From: a virus
Strand: one strand, 5' to 3'
Length of the DNA: 64,000 bases
Virus record (IMG/VR): IMGVR_UViG_3300011254_000489
Location: 1 to 64,000 of that record
Part shown: in pieces, positions 57,759 through 64,000 of the stretch
How the letters are laid out: every line of letters starts with the position of its first letter
How positions within the stretch are numbered: the first letter of the stretch is position 1
Notes under the pieces: generated by a model
Database searches by the model: none
What the model was told of the DNA's origin: nothing
What the model saw: only the letters and a program-made list of their open reading frames with translations
Program-made: the position numbers and the translations under genes

Positions 57759-58959
57759 TCTCTACGGGTTCTACATATCTTTCTATGTGGTTAGCATAAG
57801 CAATTTCCAACCTACTGTTATCATCCACCAATTCAAAATTTATTCTATGTGAAGCAGAAGGAATACTCTTCATGGTAGAGACTCTTTGTTTAGTCATTCT
57901 GTCATTAATACAGACCAACAATCTAGTTACTAGTTGGTCATGTATAGGAGAATTGTTTTGAAGGTTATCAACACAAACTCCGTTCCATTTGTAGTCTCCT
58001 TCAAGAGATAAGAAAGCAGTTGATACCAATTGCCTACCCGACGATTTCCTATTACTATTCCAAGTGAATAACCAATCGTTATCTATTCCTTTGACTAGTA
58101 GATATTGTTCGCTTGTTTCTTTATCGCTCAACATCTTGACTTTATTCTTATACTTAGCAAGCGTTTGCTCTAACAAAATTTCTGCCCTATCTTCTATTAA
58201 TTTAGAAGTCCTATTCTGTTCTAAAAAGGCAATCATAACATCGGAGTCCGATTCAGTTATCTGCTTACCCATCAATAAGAAGTACAATTTTTGCGGCGAA
58301 AGAAATTTCCAAGAACCTCTATTGTGTCCATGTAAATAGTGTCCTAAATACTTAGACAAGTCTTTGAATGAAATAGTACCCCAAACAGAATCACTTATCT
58401 CTATGGCTACTTTATCATCACTTATTTGTTTAGCATTTAGTCTAACATTAACTCTTCTCCCGTTATTAAAGAAGTAATAGGGTACTCTATTTTCAAGAAC
58501 ATGGCTAATCTCGTAAGGAGTATTGCATATCCTGTAGAATAACATCATCGTTTCCGACCTACTCATGTCATTATTTACACGGTAGAGGAATCTAGATAGA
58601 TTGTAGAAAATCTCTCTCTTAGTACCCTTCAAACCATTAATAGAAATTGGTGTTTCGTTGGTTACTATAACTGAGAAGTCGTTTATTACAAATTCTAGAT
58701 AGTCCTTTGGACTATTAGTTATGTCTCTCATCATTCCTTTAATTTTTTCAGCAAAAGAGACTATTAAAGAATCTAGTGAGGTATTTACTTGGTTCGCCCT
58801 ACCATTAAAGTAGTGAGTAACAGTACTTGCATGTCCATTCCGTATAATTTGAACAGTTCCCCGTATAATTTTCTTCTCTCGGTACTGGCCGTCACTGTGT
58901 AAGGGGAGTTCTAGGCTTTTTTTCTCTGTATTATAATTTATAATTGTTGATTCGGTCAT
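57742..58959 (-). CDS. Large protein of unknown function upstream of TFB
   Basis: 405 residues. It overlaps the TFB start by 17 bases. Mixed alpha/beta, without visible Cys cluster or nucleotide-binding motif; H-Y-L-H-G-H-N near 208 is the most notable His-rich spot. No family recognised. Since it lies in the same operon as TFB and the E1-like gene, it may be a transcription or takeover factor. Confidence 0.6.
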   Translation of the reverse strand: MTESTIINYNTEKKSLELPLHSDGQYREKKIIRGTVQIIRNGHASTVTHYFNGRANQVNTSLDSLIVSFAEKIKGMMRDITNSPKDYLEFVINDFSVIVTNETPISINGLKGTKREIFYNLSRFLYRVNNDMSRSETMMLFYRICNTPYEISHVLENRVPYYFFNNGRRVNVRLNAKQISDDKVAIEISDSVWGTISFKDLSKYLGHYLHGHNRGSWKFLSPQKLYFLLMGKQITESDSDVMIAFLEQNRTSKLIEDRAEILLEQTLAKYKNKVKMLSDKETSEQYLLVKGIDNDWLFTWNSNRKSSGRQLVSTAFLSLEGDYKWNGVCVDNLQNNSPIHDQLVTRLLVCINDRMTKQRVSTMKSIPSASHRINFELVDDNSRLEIAYANHIERYVEPVESENLD

Positions 58960-58963
58960 ATTA

Positions 58964-59122
58964 TCACATCATTCTCATTTTTGTTTTGTAATTGTTTACA
59001 CATTCTTCATGTGCTTCTATTTTCATATCTTGTGGAGTTAGTAAAGAGCCTCCACAAACTCTGCATTTTGTCGCTATCTTGCGACCTCTTGAATTGTCTG
59101 TATAGTTTGGATTGTTTGACAT
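58964..59122 (-). CDS. Small zinc-finger protein
   Basis: 52 residues with C-R-V-C near 20-23 and H-E-E-C near 38-41, a probable single zinc site. Packed between larger genes. No family recognised. Confidence 0.5.
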   Translation of the reverse strand: MSNNPNYTDNSRGRKIATKCRVCGGSLLTPQDMKIEAHEECVNNYKTKMRMM

Positions 59123-59124
59123 AT

Positions 59125-59406
59125 TTAACCCTCTAATTTATTTACTTCGTGGTATTTAACATATACATCAAAATCTTTAATGTATTTTGCTAAGTATTGG
59201 TTAAACCCAATAGTCACGGCTTCATCAATATCAAAAAGATAATTCTTTAATTTAGAATTTAAGAAGAAGACTTGTTCTTTTTCGTCGTCAATCAACAACG
59301 AATGTCGTAGTGCCGTCTCAACGAATAATTGCCCCTCCACCGATAACATAGGTAGAAGTGACTTAACTACTGCTCTACAATGAGCAAAGTTACGATAGAG
59401 GGGCAT
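59125..59406 (-). CDS. Small helical protein
   Basis: 93 residues from the ATG at 59406; a GTG at 59415 is an alternative. Helical with alternating hydrophobic residues, and a C-terminal F-D-V-Y-V-K-Y-H-E-V-N. No family recognised. Confidence 0.5.
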   Translation of the reverse strand: MPLYRNFAHCRAVVKSLLPMLSVEGQLFVETALRHSLLIDDEKEQVFFLNSKLKNYLFDIDEAVTIGFNQYLAKYIKDFDVYVKYHEVNKLEG

Positions 59407-59452
59407 AAGCACCACGGTTTAAGGGATGGTTTTATTCATCAACAAGGGGGGT

Positions 59453-59659
59453 TCAACAGGAACCTCCAACAATAGCAGGAGTCAAGTCCACGCTACTAAC
59501 AGTATCCCAATTGATTGTGTTAATGTCTTGGCGGCTTACCATCTCACCATCAACGAAAACCCAATGTGTGGGGTGTGTTTCAATTTGTTCTACAACCTTC
59601 TCTACTGAGAGTTGCAATTCAGTGTGTCCTGTTTCATTTAAAATCGTTAGTGTAATCAT
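59453..59659 (-). CDS. Ubiquitin-like (beta-grasp) protein with C-terminal Gly-Gly
   Basis: 68 residues from the ATG at 59659, after GAGGTGAATTAAA. The order strand (M-I-T-L-T-I-L), strand (T-E-L-Q-L-S-V), helix (E-K-V-V-E-Q-I), strand (W-V-F-V-D-G-E), then D-T-V-S-S-V-D-L-T fits a beta-grasp fold of ubiquitin or ThiS/MoaD type. It ends V-G65-G66-S-C, a Gly-Gly followed by two extra residues, as in ubiquitin-like precursors that are trimmed by a protease. An E1-like gene and a JAMM protease gene lie 3-4 kb downstream in the same transcription direction. Confidence 0.65.
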   Translation of the reverse strand: MITLTILNETGHTELQLSVEKVVEQIETHPTHWVFVDGEMVSRQDINTINWDTVSSVDLTPAIVGGSC

Positions 59660-59660
59660 T

Positions 59661-60821
59661 TTAATTCACCTCTGTTTTGTTCACCTTGTCATGACTATTT
59701 AAGCCATCCCCTTTGTTAGCGGAAATCCAAACGGTTGCTTGTCTTTTTGTCACTTTTTCGCTACCGTCATATCCTAAGTTTTTCATGTATTGGATTTGGT
59801 TACTTGTTGCCGCTTCCATACATTTAGTTAATGTTTCAATTTGCCTTTGGGATAGAGCATTACCCCAATTAGAATTCTTCAATTTGATTTCTATATCCCG
59901 AAGGAAGTTAGTTGTCCAATCATCAAAGGGAAGATTATTCTTCACTTCGTAGTAATTACTAATCCCAAAGAATTCCATCTTATTAGAAATATTGCGAGAA
60001 TATTTCCTCTCACGAATCCTATCCACTTCGGCCATTTTCTTTTCCATAATAGCATCTTCCTCAGTAATCATAGCAATGGTTTCTCTTGATGAATAATAAA
60101 AATCATCTAAATCCTCTAACAGTTTTTTGTTGGGGTAGCCCTTAGTATTAATTTGTGCTTTGTGGTTATCGGGATGATTCCATCGCCATACAATAGAAGC
60201 CATTTCTCCATCCATAGCCCTTTTACGAATATAGGTCTTAGGACGATGAGTATTTAGTTTCTCATCCCAATAGAACCCTTTACTTCTAACATTGACTCGC
60301 AAATCTAAGTCCTTAATCTTGTTGAATTTAAATTCAAAGATTGAACCATTAGTAGCCCACCAAGCAGTTTTCTTCATGCCTTCAATCCGAACATTAATCC
60401 ATTGGTCAATCATTTCATCAGTAATGTATTCATCCTCAAGACCTGTCGCCTCTTTGATTGCTCTAAGGATTAGATAGGAATTGATGTGGTCGCTACCAAC
60501 ACATTCCTTTCTACCGTTCTCAGTATTCTCTATTTCAAAATGGTAAATAATACGATGGCCGCATAGACAACTACCATATCCCATGCTAGAATTCATAACC
60601 CACAGAGGGGCATCTTCGGCTCTATCGCCACCATATTGTGACCACCAAACATTACCTGTAGCCAACCACTCTAATTTAGCATCGTCGTAATTGTCTGCAT
60701 TAGAAAGGCGTGTAAGAGCCTCTTTCAAAGCCCTATCCCATCGTCCATTTCCTAGTCTTCTTTTAGGTTGAATAGTCTCTCTTTCGTAACTTAATTCAAT
60801 TGCTTCTCTCGGTATATCCAT
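59661..60821 (-). CDS. Large protein with Cys/His cluster, function unknown
   Basis: 386 residues. C-L-C-G-H near residue 85-89 followed by a Cys and His about 20-25 residues later makes a probable zinc site of the type found in viral recombination or DNA-binding proteins. The C-terminal T-S-N-Q-I-Q-Y-M-K-N-L-G-Y and T-K-R-Q-A-T-V-W-I-S resemble a small repeated helix-turn motif seen in uncharacterised phage proteins. Its stop is next to the start of the ubiquitin-like gene, so the two are co-transcribed. Confidence 0.6.
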   Translation of the reverse strand: MDIPREAIELSYERETIQPKRRLGNGRWDRALKEALTRLSNADNYDDAKLEWLATGNVWWSQYGGDRAEDAPLWVMNSSMGYGSCLCGHRIIYHFEIENTENGRKECVGSDHINSYLILRAIKEATGLEDEYITDEMIDQWINVRIEGMKKTAWWATNGSIFEFKFNKIKDLDLRVNVRSKGFYWDEKLNTHRPKTYIRKRAMDGEMASIVWRWNHPDNHKAQINTKGYPNKKLLEDLDDFYYSSRETIAMITEEDAIMEKKMAEVDRIRERKYSRNISNKMEFFGISNYYEVKNNLPFDDWTTNFLRDIEIKLKNSNWGNALSQRQIETLTKCMEAATSNQIQYMKNLGYDGSEKVTKRQATVWISANKGDGLNSHDKVNKTEVN

Positions 60822-60822
60822 T

Positions 60823-60993
60823 TTAATTCTCTCCTAATTCGTATTGTTCTTTCTTTGGTAGACATTTGTTATGTTTGACTTTCAAACCGTCTCTGCTAGG
60901 TATAATCCTAGCACATTGTTTACAGGTAGCCAATGTGCAATGGTCGCAATCGGTTACTGTCTTAGTGCTATCACATGCTCCACAAGTACTCAT
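60823..60993 (-). CDS. AN1-like zinc-finger protein
   Basis: 56 residues. Cys at 4, 7, 16, 19, 24 and 27, then H41 and C44, eight possible zinc ligands in the order of a cross-brace. Spacing C-x2-C-x8-C-x2-C-x4-C-x2-C is close to AN1 zinc fingers, which occur in ubiquitin-pathway proteins. It lies two genes upstream of the ubiquitin-like gene. The similarity is by spacing only. Confidence 0.55.
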   Translation of the reverse strand: MSTCGACDSTKTVTDCDHCTLATCKQCARIIPSRDGLKVKHNKCLPKKEQYELGEN

Positions 60994-61235
60994 TCCATCA
61001 TCTCCCTGTCTTCTTTTTCAAACTTATGCGCTTCACTAAGATAACTATTCAAGATGAAGTCCATCTTCTCTTGTAGTGCTTCAATGACTCCTGCAATTGT
61101 TCTTCGCTTTAGACTAATCCAAAGTCTATGGTAAGTATTCAATACCACCTTAACTCCATCATCTTCTCCTTGCGTTATAACAATGGGAGGCATATCCTCA
61201 CTGTCTATTATTCTAAATTCTACTTTTTCATTCAT
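60990..61235 (-). CDS. Small protein of unknown function
   Basis: 81 residues from the ATG at 61235. An N-terminal strand region (E-F-R-I-I-D-S, P-P-I-V-I-T-Q-G) is followed by a helix. Overlaps the zinc-finger gene start by 4 bases. No family recognised. Confidence 0.5.
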   Translation of the reverse strand: MNEKVEFRIIDSEDMPPIVITQGEDDGVKVVLNTYHRLWISLKRRTIAGVIEALQEKMDFILNSYLSEAHKFEKEDREMME

Positions 61236-61611
61236 GTTTATCATTCCTTATTATTTTATTATTTATATCCATTACTTGGGCTTGTATTTTATCTTGGAAG
61301 AGTTTCAATAGCCCAAGTATATTCTTCAATATTTGTTCTTCCATAGACTTCACTTGTTCTTTTGCTACATTTTCAGCAATATCTCTTGTCATAGATTCAA
61401 CTATAGTATCAAACATGGAAAATTTCTCTTCCATTCTTTCTATTCTAGTTTGTAGAGCAAGATATTCTGTTTGTTTCCTTTTGTTTGCGGATTGAACCGC
61501 ACTACTTTGTTTTCTCATAGAGCGACATTTTGTGCAAATGCTACCCTTTCTTTCTCCTTCAAATTTTAAAGAGGTTGGTTTAAATTCTATTTCACATACT
61601 ATACATTTCAT
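61228..61611 (-). CDS. Zinc-ribbon and coiled-coil protein
   Basis: 127 residues. C-I-V-C near 3-6 and C-T-K-C near 26-29 form an N-terminal zinc ribbon; a long charged coiled coil follows (about 50-120). It is the first gene after the tRNA pair, and the 25-base motif copy B lies 21 bases before its start. Confidence 0.6.
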   Translation of the reverse strand: MKCIVCEIEFKPTSLKFEGERKGSICTKCRSMRKQSSAVQSANKRKQTEYLALQTRIERMEEKFSMFDTIVESMTRDIAENVAKEQVKSMEEQILKNILGLLKLFQDKIQAQVMDINNKIIRNDKHE

Positions 61612-61631
61612 TTTTATTCCTCATTTATATT

Positions 61632-61656
61632 GGGCCTTGCACCCTTTCGGCAATCA
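61632..61656 (-). promoter_or_regulatory. Conserved 25-base motif, copy B
   Basis: On the + strand GGGCCTTGCACCCTTTCGGC is followed by AATCA. It matches copy A (45478-45502) in 19 of 25 positions and has the same position relative to its downstream gene. It lies between tRNA-Leu and the 61228-61611 gene. Confidence 0.4.
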
Positions 61657-61680
61657 TTTAACACTGCTACACTATTTGAA

Positions 61681-61767
61681 TGGTGTCGGAGGCAGGATTT
61701 GAACCTGCGAATCAATATGAACAGGAGTTTAAGCCCTGCGCCTTTGACCAAACTCGGCTACTCCGAC
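61681..61767 (-). tRNA. tRNA-Leu (anticodon TAA)
   Basis: Cloverleaf with acceptor stem GTCGGAG/CTCCGAC, anticodon loop CTTAAAC within stem CAGGG/TCCTG, long variable arm as in tRNA-Leu, T-loop GGTTCAAATCC, and encoded CCA at the 3' end (61681-61683). Reads UUA, one of the most used Leu codons here. Confidence 0.9.
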
Positions 61768-61773
61768 TTGAAT

Positions 61774-61848
61774 TGGCGGGCATAACAGGAATTGAACCCG
61801 TATCTTCGGCTTAGAAGGCCAAAATGCTATCCATTACACCATATGCCC
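61774..61848 (-). tRNA. tRNA-Arg (anticodon TCT)
   Basis: Cloverleaf with acceptor stem GGGCATA/TATGCCC, anticodon loop CTTCTAA, T-loop GGTTCAATTCC and encoded CCA at 61774-61776. Reads AGA, the dominant Arg codon of these genes. The 5' 15 bases overlap the end of the gene 61834-62085. Confidence 0.9.
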
Positions 61849-62085
61849 ATTTGTTATGTTCCAAAGGTTAGTTTGGTAGTTTGCCCCAACGCCCCCCATA
61901 ACAGAGGCTTTTTCTCTTGAAAAGAATTGAGGTCGGGATGAGAGAATATTTCTCACCTTCTGTCTAGTTGGGGCTATTTTATACCAATTACTATTGATAT
62001 AGCCCATGATTTCATTCAATGTCAAATCATCTCCTAGTTCTTTAAAAGCATTTTCAATCATTGTTATGTGGCTTGTTTTTCCCAT
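61834..62085 (-). CDS. Small winged-helix-like protein overlapping tRNA-Arg
   Basis: 83 residues. Two helices, then R-Q-K-V-R-N-I-L-S-S-R-P-Q-F-F-S-R, a Gly-rich turn and the final strand N-L-W-N-I, the order of a winged helix. Layout matches 48568-48807 and 48794-49021. Its stop lies in the D-arm of tRNA-Arg, so the tRNA 5' end must be cut out of the mRNA. Confidence 0.6.
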   Translation of the reverse strand: MGKTSHITMIENAFKELGDDLTLNEIMGYINSNWYKIAPTRQKVRNILSSRPQFFSREKASVMGGVGANYQTNLWNITNGHMV

Positions 62086-62110
62086 ACATTACACGAACCT
62101 TTACTACTAT

Positions 62111-62413
62111 TTAATGTAACCAATTAAGGAGCCAAGCATCGTTTTTAGATTCAACTAATGTTCCTATTTGGAATTTGGAATATTCATCTTTATGTTTAGC
62201 CACAATAACAGAAGCCAAACTAAGAGCCAACTTTTCTTTACTTGTCTTTTCTAGGAAAACAGAAGCAATTCTCTTTGCTAGTTTTTCTTCCTCTCTACGG
62301 TGTTGTAGGACACAATAACATTCTTCTTTGTAGGTTACATCGTGAGTATTATCAATGACGAACATAATACCGCTACCATCACAATGACTACATTTACAAC
62401 ATTCCTGTGACAT
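62111..62413 (-). CDS. Small Cys-rich protein with helical tail
   Basis: 100 residues. C-C-K-C-S-H-C near 5-11 and C-Y-C near 32-34 form a DnaJ-like zinc cluster; helices follow. TAATG overlap with the upstream stop. No family recognised. Confidence 0.55.
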   Translation of the reverse strand: MSQECCKCSHCDGSGIMFVIDNTHDVTYKEECYCVLQHRREEEKLAKRIASVFLEKTSKEKLALSLASVIVAKHKDEYSKFQIGTLVESKNDAWLLNWLH

Positions 62414-62517
62414 TAGTACCCCTCCAAGAAAAGGAAACTAGTAGTTATCCCTAAATCATCTATCGCAACATTGTAGTCGCTAATTATTGTCCATTCAATT
62501 ATTTCTTCTATTGTCAT
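62413..62517 (-). CDS. Very small protein
   Basis: 34 residues from the ATG at 62517, stop overlapping the next start (TAATG). Acidic N-terminus (E-E-I-I-E-W-T-I-I). Weakly supported; kept because of tight packing. Confidence 0.35.
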   Translation of the reverse strand: MTIEEIIEWTIISDYNVAIDDLGITTSFLFLEGY

Positions 62518-62522
62518 TGTAT

Positions 62523-63104
62523 TCACCTGTATTTGTTTAGTATTTTAGTAACTCTCCAAGAGGTAGGAAACCAACTTGGATTGTTTCGCTTTGTCCAAAA
62601 AGCAAACTCCCACTTACCTTCAAGGTAGTAGTGTTGATAGGATTTAATCACAAAATCCCATGTGTGCTTTTCTTCCGGTAGTCTGTATTCATCAGCCATA
62701 GCAATAGATACAGGACTCAATTCATCTTCATCATAAGAGAAGGTAAAACTGTCTCGTATTCTAGATTCAGTTCCGTGTGTCTTACCATAGCGGTAAGAGT
62801 ATTCTTTGCATAGGGCTACTGCATGATTGTATAACCACATGAAGTTGGCCTTGTTTTTCCTAGCCCAAATAGTACTAGGGTGATTTAGCATAGCGGGTTT
62901 CATCATGTAAGAGAAGTGAGATTCTTTGTGGAATCCCTTCAATTCTTTTAGAGAAGGTTCTCTACCATGTGCTTCCCAAAATAAAAAGTAGAGGGAATTA
63001 GTGTGTAGCATTTGACAACTTTCAGTAGGCATTTTTACTACATGTTTGTCCAACATTTGTTGGGCCGATTCTACGGGGCATTTTGATAGTGCAAATATGT
63101 TCAT
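62523..63104 (-). CDS. Conserved protein of marine viruses, function unknown
   Basis: 193 residues. C-x-V-E-S-A-Q-Q-M-L-D-K-H-V-V-K-M-x-x-E-S-x-Q-M-L at the start, N-H-P-S-T-I-W-A-R near 75, W-L-Y-N-H-A-V-A-L-C-K-E-Y-x-Y-R-Y-G-K-T-H near 90-110. I recognise this pattern from uncharacterised proteins of many marine phages. No function is known to me. Confidence 0.65.
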   Translation of the reverse strand: MNIFALSKCPVESAQQMLDKHVVKMPTESCQMLHTNSLYFLFWEAHGREPSLKELKGFHKESHFSYMMKPAMLNHPSTIWARKNKANFMWLYNHAVALCKEYSYRYGKTHGTESRIRDSFTFSYDEDELSPVSIAMADEYRLPEEKHTWDFVIKSYQHYYLEGKWEFAFWTKRNNPSWFPTSWRVTKILNKYR

Positions 63105-63409
63105 TCTTCATCACCTACCATTTCTACCAATGCTTCAATACCAAATCGCTCAACCATTAGGTCAAGGTGGTGGTTCGTTTCTTCAAACAATGCTCGTAGT
63201 CGCTTGACTTCTGCAAGGAGGAGTGGTGCGTCGGCCATGATTCGTAGGTTAGCCTTTTCCTCTTTGGTTATTAGTTGGTCTTTGTTGTAATTCCAACAAG
63301 GGTATTCCGCTATGATTTCATTACCGCCTTTAGCAGTAGCATGAATAGTAGCACTGTCGTATTCCCACGGCCCTTCTGTGTGTCCTTCGTATTTATCTGT
63401 GTCAATCAT
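63101..63409 (-). CDS. Ead/Ea22-like small protein, copy 1
   Basis: 102 residues. Starts M-I-D-T-D-K-Y-E-G-H-T and holds A-D-A-P-L-L-L-A-E-V-K-R-L-R near the middle, both shared with its neighbour 63406-63651. The type resembles Ead/Ea22-like proteins of phages. Role unknown. Confidence 0.6.
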   Translation of the reverse strand: MIDTDKYEGHTEGPWEYDSATIHATAKGGNEIIAEYPCWNYNKDQLITKEEKANLRIMADAPLLLAEVKRLRALFEETNHHLDLMVERFGIEALVEMVGDEE

Positions 63410-63651
63410 TCAATCCTCTCCCACAATTCATCTATGAGTGCTTTCCAAGCGGGGTCTGCGTCAGCCATTTTATACAATCTGTCAAACGCCCGCTTGTATT
63501 TCTGCAACCGCTTGACTTCTGCAAGGAGAAGTGGTGCGTCTTGCATCAAGGTCTTATCAATCCCTTTCAATTCCTCAATGGTAAAGTAACCACTAAGAAT
63601 ACCATCCCACGGCGCAGGTGTGTGTCCTTCGTATTTGTCTATGTCAATCAT
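63406..63651 (-). CDS. Ead/Ea22-like small protein, copy 2
   Basis: 81 residues. M-I-D-I-D-K-Y-E-G-H-T-P-A-P-W at the start and Q-D-A-P-L-L-L-A-E-V-K-R-L-Q in the middle make it a tandem paralogue of 63101-63409, with a different middle and end. ATGA overlaps on both sides. Confidence 0.6.
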   Translation of the reverse strand: MIDIDKYEGHTPAPWDGILSGYFTIEELKGIDKTLMQDAPLLLAEVKRLQKYKRAFDRLYKMADADPAWKALIDELWERIE

Positions 63652-63764
63652 TGTTCATCACCCCGACTACCTGCCCAACCGCAAGAATAACAAGAATAGT
63701 AATTCTTATCTTCGTGTTGTTCAGCCATCCCTTGACAACCTTTTCCATTACATTTTATTTTCAT
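63648..63764 (-). CDS. Very small zinc-ribbon protein
   Basis: 38 residues. C-N-G-K-G-C near 5-10 and C-Y-S-C near 25-28 give a zinc site. The stop overlaps the next start, and its own start overlaps the upstream stop. Confidence 0.5.
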   Translation of the reverse strand: MKIKCNGKGCQGMAEQHEDKNYYSCYSCGWAGSRGDEQ

Positions 63765-63937
63765 ATTTTCATTCTCCTTATTGATATTTGGTATGCTTTG
63801 TATGGGCGCATACCTAGACCCGTTAGTTCTTTGTAGATTTCACTACGCTTCTCTTCTTCTTCCGCTTTACGATTCAAAAACACTGACTTGAATAAGTGCA
63901 TAGATTCTTTACGGATTATGTCTTTCATATATTTCAT
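63761..63937 (-). CDS. Small basic helical protein, first gene of the visible right arm
   Basis: 58 residues from the ATG at 63937, preceded by AAGGTGATAAT. Charged helical with K-A-E-E-E-E-K-R-S. No family recognised. It is the most upstream complete gene of the minus-strand arm in this window. Confidence 0.5.
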   Translation of the reverse strand: MKYMKDIIRKESMHLFKSVFLNRKAEEEEKRSEIYKELTGLGMRPYKAYQISIRRMKI

Positions 63938-63949
63938 ATTATCACCTTA

Positions 63950-63962
63950 AATTTAAATTCTC
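63950..63962 (-). promoter_or_regulatory. AT-rich TATA-like box before the right arm
   Basis: TTTAAATTTAA lies about 15-25 bases upstream of the first minus-strand gene, and could act as a TATA box. The remaining bases to 64000 hold a G-rich run on the + strand and no gene. Confidence 0.3.
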
Positions 63963-64000
63963 TAAGTAGATTAACCTAGAGGGGATGGGGGAAGAGAAGG

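Overview
The window reads as most of the genome of a tailed double-stranded DNA virus of a marine archaeon. The virion genes are those of HK97-type head-tail viruses: portal, maturation protease, major capsid protein, tail tube, tape measure and tail tip. The replication and transcription genes are archaeal in type: family B DNA polymerase, archaeo-eukaryotic primase, PCNA-like clamp, RFC clamp loader, ATP-dependent ligases, XPF-like and Cas4-like nucleases, and a TFB transcription factor. This combination resembles the magrovirus-like viruses of Marine Group II Euryarchaeota (Poseidoniales). That host assignment is inference from gene content. The DNA is AT-rich, with heavy use of AGA and TTA codons. 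Shine-Dalgarno-like GGTGAT or GGAGG sequences precede many starts, and neighbouring genes are commonly joined by ATGA overlaps. No terminase is visible, so the genome probably continues beyond position 1.

Positions 1-32,920 (+ strand) form the virion arm. In order they hold: a run of small Cys-rich or charged proteins, several starting with a shared M-S/I-W-K-x-I-L-K peptide; the portal; a DNA ligase with long extensions; the protease with an in-frame internal start for a probable scaffold; the major capsid protein; small head proteins; a membrane-protein/Ras-like GTPase cluster; connector, tail terminator and tail tube; tail chaperones joined by a probable -1 frameshift; tape measure; large tail-tip and fibre proteins; and, at the end, an apparently intact HMG-CoA lyase.

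Positions 32,943-63,937 (- strand) form the replication and host-takeover arm, transcribed toward the centre so that the two arms converge near 32.93 kb. Reading with transcription (from high to low coordinates) it holds: small zinc proteins; two tRNA genes (Arg-TCT, Leu-TAA); an AN1-like zinc finger; a ubiquitin-like protein with a C-terminal Gly-Gly; TFB; an E1/ThiF-like enzyme; a JAMM protease; a GroES-GroEL pair; a PC4-like protein; a second DNA ligase; a LAGLIDADG-like protein; two clamp-loader ATPases; SSB; a RecA-like ATPase; the clamp; DNA polymerase B split in two at motif C by an HNH-endonuclease insertion; a Cas4-like nuclease; primase; XPF-like nuclease; an AAA+ helicase candidate; and an exonuclease.

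The strongest candidates for undescribed biology are: the ubiquitin-like/E1/JAMM set spread over about 4.3 kb; the Arf/Ras-like GTPase placed among viral membrane proteins; the split polymerase with an altered motif C (YGHTDS); and the HMG-CoA lyase. There is no stretch longer than about 150 bases without a gene or RNA. No CRISPR array, insertion sequence or integrase was seen.
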